A DNA stretch of 64,000 nt from JAGVSR01 sp963825555 (GTDB lineage: Bacteria > Pseudomonadota > Alphaproteobacteria > Rhizobiales > Hyphomicrobiaceae), in NCBI GenBank assembly GCA_963825555.1, contig CAWGTZ010000019.1:47221-111220 (forward strand), in the 5' to 3' direction. Made by a program: the position numbers and the translations under genes. Below are positions 16,610 to 25,154 of the stretch, piece after piece. The notes beneath the pieces are model-generated. The model searched no databases, was not told the DNA's origin, and was given only the letters and a program-made list of their open reading frames with translations. How positions within the stretch are numbered: position 1 is the first letter of the stretch; each line of letters opens with the position of its first letter.

Positions 16610-17842
16610 TTACTCGGCCGCGAGGCGGACGAATTTTCCGTTGGCCATGGGGCACGCATTCCAAAGGTCCTGCAGCGCGGCGACCAGCGCCGTCATCTGC
16701 TCGTCGGTGTGCAACGGCCCCGGCGTCAAACGCATGCGCTCGGTCCCTTTCGGCACCGTAGGATAGTTGATCGGCTGCACGTAGATTCCGTAGTGGTCGA
16801 GCAGCGTATCGGTGACCGCCTTGCAGTGGACCGGGTCTCCGACCATGACGGGCACGATGTGGCTCGGGTTGGCCATGAAGGGAATGGCGGCCGCTTTCAA
16901 CCGCGCCTTCAGGGTGTGTGCCCGCTCCTGATGCCGTTGGCGTTCGACCGAACTCTGCTTCAGATGCCGCATGCTGGCGAGCGCGCCCGCCGCAATCGCC
17001 GGAGCAAGGGACGTGGAGAAAATGAAGCCCGAGGCGAAGGAGCGGATGGCGTCGCAGATTTCCGCCTTGGCCGCGATGTAGCCGCCCATGACGCCGAAGC
17101 CCTTCGCGAGCGTTCCGTTGATGATGTCGATGCGGTCCATCAGTCCCTCACGCTCGGCAATGCCGCCGCCGCGCGGACCATACAGGCCTACGGCGTGCAC
17201 CTCGTCGAGGTAGGTCATGGCGCCGTATTTCTTGGCAAGGTCGCAGATCGCAGCCATGGGAGCGATATGGCCGTCCATCGAATAGACGCTCTCGAAAACG
17301 ATGATCTTGGGCGCACCGACGGGAGCCTGTTTCAGCTTCCTTTCGAGATCCTCCACGTCGTTGTGGCGGAAGATCTTCTTCGGACCATTGCCGTGGCGGA
17401 TGCCTTCGATCATGGAAGCGTGGTTCTTCTCGTCGGAGAAGACGATGATGCCGGGGATAAGGCGCTGCAAGGTTGATAGCGTCGCCTCGTTGGCCACGTA
17501 CGCCGAGGTAAACAGAAGCGCGGATTCCTTGCCGTGAAGATCGGCGATCTCCTGCTCGAGTTCGACGTGGTAACGCGTCGTGCCCGAAATATTGCGCGTG
17601 CCGCCCGAACCGGCCCCTGCCGAATCCAAGGCCTCGTGCATGGCCTTGAGCACGGTCGGGTTCTGCCCCATGCCGAGATAGTCGTTGGAGCACCAGACCG
17701 TGATCGGCCGCGCGCCCTTGTCGGTGTGATGGATTGCCGCCGGGAACGAACCGCAGTTTCGCTTCAGATCGGCGAAGATGCGATAGCGCCCCTCGGCCTT
17801 GAGGCCCTCGAGCTGCTCGCGGAAAATCGACAGGTAATTCAT
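16610..17842 (-). CDS. hemA: 5-aminolevulinate synthase
   Basis: The 410-residue PLP enzyme condenses glycine and succinyl-CoA into 5-aminolevulinate, the first tetrapyrrole precursor. It carries the glycine-rich GAGSGGTRNISG near residue 77, the H-x-S motif HASMIEG near 141, DEVHAVGLYG near 213 and the PLP-binding Lys247 in GTLAKGFG. The start ATG 17842 (MNYLSIFREQ) is the family start. It is the last gene of the puh-acsF-puhE series, 53 bp after puhE, and is followed by a terminator, so ALA supply is placed under photosynthesis control. A second hemA elsewhere in the genome is possible. Confidence 0.95.
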   Translation of the reverse strand: MNYLSIFREQLEGLKAEGRYRIFADLKRNCGSFPAAIHHTDKGARPITVWCSNDYLGMGQNPTVLKAMHEALDSAGAGSGGTRNISGTTRYHVELEQEIADLHGKESALLFTSAYVANEATLSTLQRLIPGIIVFSDEKNHASMIEGIRHGNGPKKIFRHNDVEDLERKLKQAPVGAPKIIVFESVYSMDGHIAPMAAICDLAKKYGAMTYLDEVHAVGLYGPRGGGIAEREGLMDRIDIINGTLAKGFGVMGGYIAAKAEICDAIRSFASGFIFSTSLAPAIAAGALASMRHLKQSSVERQRHQERAHTLKARLKAAAIPFMANPSHIVPVMVGDPVHCKAVTDTLLDHYGIYVQPINYPTVPKGTERMRLTPGPLHTDEQMTALVAALQDLWNACPMANGKFVRLAAE

Positions 17843-17895
17843 CTTTATTCTCCGATCGTCTGTCGTATCTTGCGTTTCACTTTTGATCTTCGTGT

Positions 17896-18747
17896 TCAGA
17901 ATATCGTGGCGCTCACCGGCTGCGGCGGATCGACCTTCACTGGTACCTTTGCCCGGGCAACGGCAGTTTTGACGGCCACTTCCTCGATTTCCCGCGACGC
18001 CAGTCCCCAGCTCCAAAGGGCCGCGGAGGGAAGTGGCACGACCAGAAACCAGTGCTCAATCAGGGCCAGCGCCATCAGCGTTGCAAGGAAGGTGTAGGCG
18101 GTCGCCTCGAAGTGCGTGGCGCCGGACGCGGTCGCCTGCATGACGAGATAGGCCGTGGCAAGCGTCGACAACGTCACCGAGAGCGGGAAGAGAAGGTTCA
18201 TCGGCCGGCGGCAGAAATAGGTCTTCAGATACGTGAGGTGCTCGGGCAGGAATTCCTCAGTGAGGTTTGGGACGCCCAGATAGACATTCAGCTTGGCGCT
18301 GATGCGCATCACCCAAAGAATCGTAAACGTCCACAACCCAATCTCGTTCGGCGACCCGGCCAACATGACGTACAGCAAGAGCGCCGTCACAAGGATGGCC
18401 GCCTCGTGATAGAGCAGCGTCTCGATGGCCGGCCAGAGTCCGGCCCGTCCGCGCGTGTGGCTCGGACACTCCGTCGTGCGTGGACCCGTAACAAGCCCTG
18501 TCAGGAAGCTCATCTCGTGCCAGCCCCAGACGAGCAGGGCCGCCGTGAACGCCATATAGGCGGCGCTCATCGACGTATCCTCGCTCGTCTGCCAGAGAAG
18601 GAGAAGCGCGCCGGCGAGCACACCGGTCGCCGCGCCCATGGTCCACCGCACGCGCGCGCGCGGCAGCCCTACCACGTAGAGCACCGCCCCTGTGAGGAAC
18701 CACCAGGCAAACAGCGCAAACAGGATGGGCGGGCCGTAAAGCAGCAA
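17896..18747 (-). CDS. puhE: Photosynthetic complex assembly protein PuhE (DUF3623)
   Basis: The 283-residue polytopic membrane protein has about seven hydrophobic helices and the DUF3623 landmarks: GWHEMSFLTGLVTGPR near residue 80, LLYHEAAILV near 112, RISAKLNVYLGVPNLTEEFLP near 150, and RRPMNLLFPLSV near 182. PuhE is needed for efficient LH1/reaction-centre formation in Rhodobacter. The start is a TTG at 18747 with an AGGAG ribosome site 8 nt upstream. It lies 21 bp after acsF and just before hemA, the same order as in other purple bacteria. Confidence 0.92.
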   Translation of the reverse strand: MLLYGPPILFALFAWWFLTGAVLYVVGLPRARVRWTMGAATGVLAGALLLLWQTSEDTSMSAAYMAFTAALLVWGWHEMSFLTGLVTGPRTTECPSHTRGRAGLWPAIETLLYHEAAILVTALLLYVMLAGSPNEIGLWTFTILWVMRISAKLNVYLGVPNLTEEFLPEHLTYLKTYFCRRPMNLLFPLSVTLSTLATAYLVMQATASGATHFEATAYTFLATLMALALIEHWFLVVPLPSAALWSWGLASREIEEVAVKTAVARAKVPVKVDPPQPVSATIF

Positions 18748-18768
18748 GGCGCTTCTCCTAACAGGGGC

Positions 18769-19836
18769 CTACCAGATCGGCTCGAGACGTATCTGCTTCG
18801 GCAGCGGGTTCTCCCGCGGCTTCAGGAGATAAAGCCCCAGGAAGGTCTTGGCCGCCGAGAGGCCGAGACCGAAGCGCCGGGCGCGGGCGCCGAGGCCCTC
18901 CTGCCCTTCGATCACGTTCAGCTTCTCGTTGATCACGCGCAGCTTCTCCAGACCCTTGTGGAACTTCGGGTTGTCGAGATCGAGTTCCACGGGGAAGACC
19001 TGCCGCGAGATTTCCGACGTCAGCCGGAACACACGGAAGTCATAGTCGGTCGGATCGATGCCAATCGCCTTGTGGAATTCGGGGCGAGCGTGGTCGCGCA
19101 CGTACATGGTGGCATAAACGGCGAGTACGAAGAACCGCACCCACAGCCGATTCATACCCTCCAGCAGGTGGGGGTTGGCCCGCATGAGAAGCGCGAAGGC
19201 CTCGCCGTGGCGGAACTCGTCGTTGCACCACTTCTCGAACCACTTGAAGATCGGGTGGAACCGCTTGTCCGGATGGCGTTCAAGATGCCGGAAGATCGTG
19301 ATGTAGCGGGCATAGCCGATCTTCTCCGACAGGTAGGTCGCATAGAAGATGAACTTCGGCTTGAAGAACGTGTACTTCTTGGCCTTGGTCAGAAAACCCA
19401 GATCGATTCCGATGTCGAAGTCTCTGAGCGTGTCGTTGATGAAACCGGCGTGGCGGGCCTCGTCGCGGCTCATGTACTTGAACAACTCGACGAGATCCTT
19501 GTTCTTGCCGCGCTTCTTCATCTCCGCATAGAGCACGCAACCGGAGAATTCCGACGTCAGGGAACTGACCAGGAAGTCGATGAACTCCTTGCGCAGGCCT
19601 TCGGGCAGATCGTTGAGATCGAAATCATCCCAGGCATCTGTCCGACGGAAATGGCCGCGGTTGGTGTCGGCCCGCATCTCGGCGAGCAGAGCATCCCATT
19701 CCGATCTCAGCGAACTCACGTCGATGCTGTCGAGTTCCTCGAAGTCCGTCGTGTAAAAGCGGGGGCTGAGCAAAGTCTCATTGACCGCCTGAGCCGTCGT
19801 TTCGTTCGGAGGACGGCCGAAAGTTTCAATGGTCAT
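18769..19836 (-). CDS. acsF: Oxygen-dependent Mg-protoporphyrin IX monomethyl ester cyclase
   Basis: The 355-residue di-iron enzyme makes ring E with O2. Carboxylate/histidine ligands are recognisable as Glu96, the E-x-x-H pair Glu126/His129 (RDEARH), Glu171, and EFRHGE at 207-212. Length and sequence match the AcsF family. The ATG at 19836 overlaps the stop of the preceding small gene by 4 nt. Its presence in the constitutive-looking bchF-puh-hemA operon, with bchE in a separate FixK-linked operon, implies bacteriochlorophyll synthesis under both oxic and anoxic conditions. Confidence 0.95.
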   Translation of the reverse strand: MTIETFGRPPNETTAQAVNETLLSPRFYTTDFEELDSIDVSSLRSEWDALLAEMRADTNRGHFRRTDAWDDFDLNDLPEGLRKEFIDFLVSSLTSEFSGCVLYAEMKKRGKNKDLVELFKYMSRDEARHAGFINDTLRDFDIGIDLGFLTKAKKYTFFKPKFIFYATYLSEKIGYARYITIFRHLERHPDKRFHPIFKWFEKWCNDEFRHGEAFALLMRANPHLLEGMNRLWVRFFVLAVYATMYVRDHARPEFHKAIGIDPTDYDFRVFRLTSEISRQVFPVELDLDNPKFHKGLEKLRVINEKLNVIEGQEGLGARARRFGLGLSAAKTFLGLYLLKPRENPLPKQIRLEPIW

Positions 19837-20138
19837 AGCTTCCTCCCGGACGAGAAACTCACCTCGTAGAGTTCAGTTAGTTCGAGCCGCGCAGCCAGCT
19901 TGGTCATCATGCGCTCGAGCGGGCCGGCGCGCGTAACCGTCGCCTGCCTCTCCAGCACGAGCTTCTCGCCGTAGGGAACCCGGATAGGATCGCCATGGAC
20001 GAGAACCTCGTCTCCTGCTTCGATCGGAGCCACGTCGTGCAGCTCCACATGGGCATGTAGGCTTTCAAAGGTGTTTTCAATTTCGATCGTGCAGTTGACC
20101 ACCTCAGGTGGCGGCCCACGAAATACTGAGAGCATCAT
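19833..20138 (-). CDS. Conserved small photosynthesis-cluster protein of unknown function (orf101)
   Basis: This product of about 101 residues lies between puhC and acsF. It is soluble and strand-rich in appearance (VVNCTIEIENTFESLHAHVEL, then EAGDEVLVHGDPIRVPYGEK), with a helical C-terminus (ERMMTKLAARLELTELYEV). No catalytic motif or membrane helix is seen. I place the start at ATG 20138, because GGAGG lies 8 nt upstream of it; a GTG at 20144 would overlap the puhC stop but sits too close to the ribosome site. Small ORFs occur at this position in other purple bacterial clusters. The tight coupling to acsF suggests a role with the cyclase or in assembly, which is inference. Confidence 0.7.
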   Translation of the reverse strand: MMLSVFRGPPPEVVNCTIEIENTFESLHAHVELHDVAPIEAGDEVLVHGDPIRVPYGEKLVLERQATVTRAGPLERMMTKLAARLELTELYEVSFSSGRKL

Positions 20139-20140
20139 TT

Positions 20141-20596
20141 TCACTTCCTCCCCATGGCGAGAAATTGTTCGAAAGCCAGCGCATTGCTGGCTCCGAACGC
20201 GGTTAGCAAGACGACCTCGCCCGTCGCCAAGTCCGTCAGTGTCGATTGTCCATCGGTATGCCGTGCTATGCGGAAAGGCTGTTCTGGCCCGATGCCCCGC
20301 ATGGTTCGGTCGTGGGCCAGGCCGCGCATCACAACTCGAACGAAGCCGCTCTGGCCGGGCTTCAGTTCCGCCAGCTGGCGCTGTGTCGCTGCCTCGGTGA
20401 CGCCGACCGACCCGTCGGGCAGATCCGCGAATGTCACATCAAGCGTCTCGACAGCCGGTGCCACCTCCATCCGGGTGGCACCGATGTCGGTAGTCCGCGC
20501 CACCGCAGCAAAAACGAGTGACGTGCCAATCAGAAGGGCGCCGGCAATGAGGGCACCTTTCGGGAACGGTTTGGCGTCAATCGCTTCTTCTCTCAC
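20141..20596 (-). CDS. puhC: Photosynthetic complex assembly protein PuhC
   Basis: The 151-residue protein has one N-terminal transmembrane segment (about residues 14-31, GALIAGALLIGTSLVFAAVA) and a periplasmic domain with the PuhC pattern LTFADLPDGSVGV-like and FVRVVMRGLAHDR near residue 85, then DLATGEVVLLTAFGASN near 122. PuhC is required for normal assembly of the LH1-reaction-centre core in Rhodobacter capsulatus. The start is a GTG at 20596 with AAGGAG 7 nt upstream. It follows puhB with a 20-bp gap. Confidence 0.9.
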   Translation of the reverse strand: MREEAIDAKPFPKGALIAGALLIGTSLVFAAVARTTDIGATRMEVAPAVETLDVTFADLPDGSVGVTEAATQRQLAELKPGQSGFVRVVMRGLAHDRTMRGIGPEQPFRIARHTDGQSTLTDLATGEVVLLTAFGASNALAFEQFLAMGRK

Positions 20597-20616
20597 GGTC
20601 GTTCTCCTTCACTCAC

Positions 20617-21285
20617 TCAAGCGGGCGCCGGGGCGTGCGAACCCGATGCCGGCAGCCTGTCGGCGGGATGCGCAGACGTGGCCGTCCGCGTTTTCCGCTC
20701 AGGCTGCCCGGCAGCGGCATGCAGCGCCTTCGACAGCACTCCCGCGACCTGATCGACCTCGGTGAGACCGCGCAGCGTGGGTTGCGGCTGGCGGACGTGC
20801 CAAGCGCGAACATGGGGCCAAAGATGCAGAAAGCCCAAGCGATCCAAACCCTCAACTTCGAGCGCCACATCGCCCGAGCCATTCACACACCGGTGCACGG
20901 CGGCATTCTTCACCGCCTTGAACGGTATGTTGAGCGACATGGGCAGAGCGACGCCGAAACGCATCACAACGCGACGGCTGGTGATCGAGTAGATCGTCGT
21001 GCGCGCGATGAGGTAGGCCAGCAGGCCGATGAGGGCGAAACCGGCCGTCGCGGTGATGAGCAGCGGAATGCTGTTGACCGCAATCTCGTTGAGAGTGTGC
21101 CCGTCCGAAATCCCGGTCGCAAACCTCCACGCCAGCAGCACCGCAAAATAAGCCGCGACCAAACCGATGTGGAAGACGCGGCGCGCAATCGCCCAGGTCT
21201 CCGGCGATCCCTGCCACAGGAGCTGTTCGCCCTCCGGCAGATGCGCGGGAAGCCCGGGGATTGGCTCTGAATCGTACTCGCTCAC
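20617..21285 (-). CDS. puhB: Photosynthetic complex assembly protein PuhB
   Basis: The 222-residue membrane protein starts with a short soluble segment (LPEGEQLLWQGSPETWAIARRV) and has two or three hydrophobic helices (about 35-55 and 75-100). A PH-like domain follows, with SRRVVMRFGVALPMSLNIPF near residue 110 and LHLWPHVRAWHVRQPQPTLRGL near 150. PuhB is a reaction-centre assembly factor. The start is GTG 21285, overlapping the puhA stop by 4 nt. The last 40 residues are Ala/Arg-rich and probably disordered. Confidence 0.92.
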   Translation of the reverse strand: MSEYDSEPIPGLPAHLPEGEQLLWQGSPETWAIARRVFHIGLVAAYFAVLLAWRFATGISDGHTLNEIAVNSIPLLITATAGFALIGLLAYLIARTTIYSITSRRVVMRFGVALPMSLNIPFKAVKNAAVHRCVNGSGDVALEVEGLDRLGFLHLWPHVRAWHVRQPQPTLRGLTEVDQVAGVLSKALHAAAGQPERKTRTATSAHPADRLPASGSHAPAPA

Positions 21286-22061
21286 AGCAACGGCTCCGAT
21301 CTGGAAGCTTCGGCATAGAGCGTGCCGGCACCGTAGTAGGCGCAGACCTTGTCTTCCTCGAGCAGCGTGATCTGATCGGGGTTGGCCAGTGCCGGAACGT
21401 TGGCAAACTGACCAGACAGAAGGGCCTTCACCTCGACCTCTCCCTTCGAGCGCTTGATCTTGGCAAACGTCATGGGCACGAGAACGGAGCGGCCCGGAGC
21501 CCCACCCGAGCCTTTCAGCTCAGCTTCGAGATAGCGGATGATGATTTCGGACCGGTCGACCCAGACATCCTTGATCTTGCCGGCGATTGCACCGTCCGCG
21601 CCGATGAGGTCCATGCCGCGCGGATCAGGATCGCGATCCGAGATGGCAAAGTTTGTGGCAACCCGCATCGGCACAATCTTGGCGTCACCGCTCCACATAG
21701 GATCGGCAATGTTCGCGCGCTCGGCGTAGGACCCTGGGCCGATCTCGGCAAGCATCGGATCGCCGATGGGCTCCATCGGTGCACCGGGCCAGACTGCGAT
21801 CTTCTCGCCCTTGAGCGGGCGCTCATCCGGTTTGCCCGTGGGTGCGATCGCCGTGCCGCCATGCGGCAGCTTGAATACCTTGGGCGGCGGAATGAAGAAC
21901 GTATCGCCGGGCTTGTAGGTATTCGAGGGTTCGGAGAAGAGCGGATAGCCTTCCCGCCGGTCCTCGCGCCGCAGATAAATGACAAGCCCGATGAAGAATA
22001 TCCAGAAGACGTACAACGTCATCTGCGCGACATCGAAGATGCCAAAGATTTCACCCTTCAT
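21282..22061 (-). CDS. puhA: Photosynthetic reaction centre H subunit
   Basis: The 259-residue protein has a single N-terminal membrane helix (about residues 11-30) followed by the charged YLRREDRREGYPLFSE and a cytoplasmic beta-rich PRC-barrel domain. Typical segments are FIPPPKVFKLPHGG near 55, DPRGMDLIGADGAIAGKIKDV near 150, and VEVKALLSGQFANVP near 220. It caps the L/M subunits and shapes the proton path to QB. A strong ribosome site GGAGG precedes ATG 22061. It is followed by puhB in an overlapping arrangement and preceded by lhaA. Confidence 0.96.
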   Translation of the reverse strand: MKGEIFGIFDVAQMTLYVFWIFFIGLVIYLRREDRREGYPLFSEPSNTYKPGDTFFIPPPKVFKLPHGGTAIAPTGKPDERPLKGEKIAVWPGAPMEPIGDPMLAEIGPGSYAERANIADPMWSGDAKIVPMRVATNFAISDRDPDPRGMDLIGADGAIAGKIKDVWVDRSEIIIRYLEAELKGSGGAPGRSVLVPMTFAKIKRSKGEVEVKALLSGQFANVPALANPDQITLLEEDKVCAYYGAGTLYAEASRSEPLL

Positions 22062-22084
22062 ATTTCACCTCCATGGAACCTTTG

Positions 22085-23521
22085 CTAGCCAGGGAACTCG
22101 GCTAGACCGAATTTCTCAGACGCACGTGGTTTGCTGAGCCGCTCCTGACCGACGAGCGGTCCGATGGCGATCAAGGTTGCGAACAGCAGCAAAATTTCGA
22201 TGTGGTAGACCGTCGTGTAACCCGTGGACGGCGCGGAGAGCGCTTCTCCCAGCGAACCGGAAGCCGCAAGCGTAGAAACCGTGTCGCGGATGATGCCTCC
22301 GAGCGCAATGGCAACGCCTGCTGCGGTCGCCTGCACCGCGCCCCAGGCCCCCAGAGCCAAACCGTTGCGGCCGCCTTTTGCCATGTTCATGGCCGCGGTG
22401 AGCGTACCCACCGAAAACAGACCACTGCCGAATCCGATCAAGCCCGTGCCGATGCGGAAGAGATCGGCCGACTGCAATGGCGCGGAAAAAATGACAGCCG
22501 GGAAGGCCATCAGCCCCGCCACCACGCCGAAGCCGGCCAGTCGGAAGGGATCGGCACCGTTCATGAGCGCGCGTGACGCGACGAGAAAACCAACAAGCGT
22601 GCCTGCGGCCAGGAAGCCGGTGAGCGCTGTCGTCTGCCCGACCGTCAACTGCAAGATCTCGCCGCCATAGGGCTCAAGAAGGATGTCCTGCATGCTGAAC
22701 GCAGCCGTGCCCAGACCAACCGCGACGAGCACGCGGCTCCAGCGGCCGCCTACGGCCAGCGCCTTCCAGGACTCGAGGAACCCGGGCTCGTCATCGGACT
22801 GCCCCCGGGTGCGCGCGGGATCGCGGACTTCCTGCTTCCACAGCGCGACGATGTTGAGGATCATCGTGGCGGCTGCCGATCCTTGGATCACTTGAATGAG
22901 CCGGACCTGACTGAAGTCGGCGAGCAGCAAGCCGAAGACGACAGCGCATGTCACCATGCCGACGAGGAGCATCACATACAGAAACGCCACGACCCGCGGC
23001 CGGGCGTCCGGCGGCGCAAGATCGGTGGCCAGGGCCAGACCGGCCGTCTGCGTCGTGTGCATTCCCGCACCGACGAGAAGGAAGGCAAGCGCTGCCCCCA
23101 CGTATCCGATCCACAGGGGGCCCGTGGTGTCGCCTGAGAGCACGATGAGCGCGAACGGCATGATCGCCAAGCCGCCGAACTGCAGCATCGAACCGAACCA
23201 GATATACGGGGCCCTCCGCCAGCCGAGAGCCGAGCGGTGGTTATCGGAACGGAAGCCGATGAGGGCTCTGAGCGGTGCGAAAAGGAGTGGGAGCGATACC
23301 GCGATGGCCACCACGAACGTCGGCACGCCCAGTTCGACGATCATCACTCGGTTGAGCGTGCCGTTGAGCAGCACGAAGGCTATGGCCACCGAGACCTGGA
23401 ACAGCGACAAGCGCACAAGCCGGCCGAGCGGAAGCTCATCCGTCGCGGCATCCGCAAACGGCAGGAAGCGCGGGCTCACATTCACCCAAGCACGTGCCAG
23501 CCTGTCGCTGATGCTGCTCAT
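22085..23521 (-). CDS. lhaA: LH1 assembly protein LhaA (BCH/PucC family transporter-like)
   Basis: The 478-residue polytopic protein with about twelve membrane helices belongs to the PucC/BCH1 branch of the major facilitator fold. Landmarks are GTLNRVMIVELGVPTFVVA near residue 53, RALIGFRSDNHRSALGWRR near 88-106, and QDILLEPYGGEILQLTVGQT near 280. LhaA is required for LH1 assembly and may deliver bacteriochlorophyll. It is coupled to bchM (4-nt ATGA overlap) and precedes puhA by 23 bp, the usual order in purple bacteria. A second member of the family is encoded at 36043-37398. Confidence 0.93.
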   Translation of the reverse strand: MSSISDRLARAWVNVSPRFLPFADAATDELPLGRLVRLSLFQVSVAIAFVLLNGTLNRVMIVELGVPTFVVAIAVSLPLLFAPLRALIGFRSDNHRSALGWRRAPYIWFGSMLQFGGLAIMPFALIVLSGDTTGPLWIGYVGAALAFLLVGAGMHTTQTAGLALATDLAPPDARPRVVAFLYVMLLVGMVTCAVVFGLLLADFSQVRLIQVIQGSAAATMILNIVALWKQEVRDPARTRGQSDDEPGFLESWKALAVGGRWSRVLVAVGLGTAAFSMQDILLEPYGGEILQLTVGQTTALTGFLAAGTLVGFLVASRALMNGADPFRLAGFGVVAGLMAFPAVIFSAPLQSADLFRIGTGLIGFGSGLFSVGTLTAAMNMAKGGRNGLALGAWGAVQATAAGVAIALGGIIRDTVSTLAASGSLGEALSAPSTGYTTVYHIEILLLFATLIAIGPLVGQERLSKPRASEKFGLAEFPG

Positions 23522-24240
23522 TTTCTCAAGAGCTCCATGGCTGCCGAAACGTAGAACCCGCTGTCAACACGGAAGGTGCGCCCAATCTGGAACGCCCCGA
23601 GTGCCGGCTCTGCCGCGATATGCCGACGGAGTTCGCCGACATCGACCGGCTCGATAGCCGGGGCTCGGTCCTGCCTGGGGAAGAAACGGCCGACCGCGTG
23701 CATCATCGTCAGAGCCGGCGTCCGGGGAGCAAAGGTGAACAAGATCCCCTGCTCTACGGTCGCTGACAGCCGGCCGAGCATGGCAACCATGTCGGCCGAC
23801 CGGTAGTGAATGAGGGAATCCATCGCGACAACATAATCGAAGCGCCCAAGGGCGGGATCGAGCATGTCGCCAACGTGGAAGTCGATGGAACCGAAACCCG
23901 AACCGGTGGGGAGTTCTGCGCGCATTGTCCCCACGCGGTCCCGCGCGAGATCCACGAGCGTTTCGGCAAGATCGATGGCGACGACGTCGGCACCCCGCCG
24001 CGCCGCCTCAAACGAAAGTGCACCGGTTCCGCAGCCCGCATCGAGAATGCGCACGCCGTGCAGGTCAGCCGGCATCCATTCCAGCAGCGTGGCGCGCATC
24101 CGGTCGCGCCCGGCGCGCACCGTGCGGCGTATCCGGCTCACCGGCGCATCCGACGTCAGCCGCGACCAGGCCTCCGAGGCCGTGCGGTCAAAGTACGTCT
24201 GCAACTCGCTGCGCCTCTGGCGGTAGGAAAGCGTATGCAT
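23518..24240 (-). CDS. bchM: Mg-protoporphyrin IX O-methyltransferase
   Basis: The 240-residue enzyme uses SAM to methylate the C13 propionate of Mg-protoporphyrin IX. SAM motif I, ILDAGCGTGALSFEAARRGADV, begins near residue 64; FDYVVAMDSLIHYR near 132 is a family signature. The N-terminus HTLSYRQRRSELQTYFDRTA is typical of BchM. Start and stop of bchL/bchM share one base (TGATG at 24240). It works between BchHID and the cyclases AcsF/BchE. Confidence 0.95.
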   Translation of the reverse strand: MHTLSYRQRRSELQTYFDRTASEAWSRLTSDAPVSRIRRTVRAGRDRMRATLLEWMPADLHGVRILDAGCGTGALSFEAARRGADVVAIDLAETLVDLARDRVGTMRAELPTGSGFGSIDFHVGDMLDPALGRFDYVVAMDSLIHYRSADMVAMLGRLSATVEQGILFTFAPRTPALTMMHAVGRFFPRQDRAPAIEPVDVGELRRHIAAEPALGAFQIGRTFRVDSGFYVSAAMELLRK

Positions 24241-25154
24241 CAGTCGTACCCCAGGAAGTCGAAGATCTCTCGATCCTTCATCGGACGGGCATCGAGCGGA
24301 TCGGTTCCCGCCCAGAGGCTGGCCGCGAGCCGCAGGTATTCCTGCTGCACGGCCTCCAGCTCCGGCGACGGTTCCATTTCGAACAGCGTCGACTTCTTCA
24401 GCCGCGAACGGCGAATGACGTCGAGATCCGGGAAATGAGCAAGGCGGCTGAGGCCTATCTGTTCGTTGAAGCGGTCGATCTGGTCGGTTGCCTTCGAGCG
24501 ATTGGCGATCACGCCACCGATCCGGATGCCGTAGTTCTTGGCTTTCGCCTGGATCGCCGCCGCAATGCGGTTCATGGCGAAGATACTGTCAAAGTCGTTG
24601 GCGCAGACGATGAGCCCGCGCTCGGCATGCTGGAGAGGCGAAGCAAAACCGCCACAAACGACGTCGCCCAGAACGTCGAAGATGACGACGTCCGTCTCGT
24701 CGAGAAGATGGTGCTCTTTGAGAAGCTTCACGGTCTGCCCGACGACGTATCCGCCGCAGCCCGTTCCAGCCGGTGGCCCGCCCGCCTCGACGCAGAGCAC
24801 ACCATTGTATCCCTCGTAGACGAAGTCCTCGACCCGCAACTCCTCCGTATGGAAGTTCACCTGCTCGAGTACATCGATCACGGTCGGCACGAGCGCCTTG
24901 GTCAGTGTGAACGTGGAGTCATGCTTGGGATCACATCCGATCTGCAGGACGCGCTTGCCGAGCTTGGAGAACGCCGCCGACAGGTTCGACGAAGTCGTGC
25001 TCTTGCCAATGCCGCCCTTGCCGTAGACCGCGAAGACCTTCGCTGTCGTGGGGATCGCCACCCGCGGATCCATGTGGACCTGCACGCTGCCTTCGCCGTC
25101 TCCGCCGCGTGACCTCGCCGCCAAGGCGCCGCTCTTGAAAACCGTCGCCGTCAT
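24240..25154 (-). CDS. bchL: Dark-operative protochlorophyllide reductase ATP-binding subunit
   Basis: The 304-residue NifH-like protein carries the P-loop GKGGIGKS at residues 45-52 and the two cysteines that hold the bridging 4Fe-4S cluster of the homodimer, Cys133 (GTGCGG) and Cys167 (DVVCGGF). It delivers electrons to BchN-BchB at the expense of ATP. The first 33 residues are an extension common in proteobacterial BchL. The ATG at 25154 overlaps the bchH stop by 4 nt. Confidence 0.97.
   Translation of the reverse strand: MTATVFKSGALAARSRGGDGEGSVQVHMDPRVAIPTTAKVFAVYGKGGIGKSTTSSNLSAAFSKLGKRVLQIGCDPKHDSTFTLTKALVPTVIDVLEQVNFHTEELRVEDFVYEGYNGVLCVEAGGPPAGTGCGGYVVGQTVKLLKEHHLLDETDVVIFDVLGDVVCGGFASPLQHAERGLIVCANDFDSIFAMNRIAAAIQAKAKNYGIRIGGVIANRSKATDQIDRFNEQIGLSRLAHFPDLDVIRRSRLKKSTLFEMEPSPELEAVQQEYLRLAASLWAGTDPLDARPMKDREIFDFLGYD

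Noticed and set aside
18052..19869. 605-codon open frame on the plus strand opposite puhE and acsF
   Set aside because: Antisense shadow of two conserved genes; no domain, and composition unlike a real protein.
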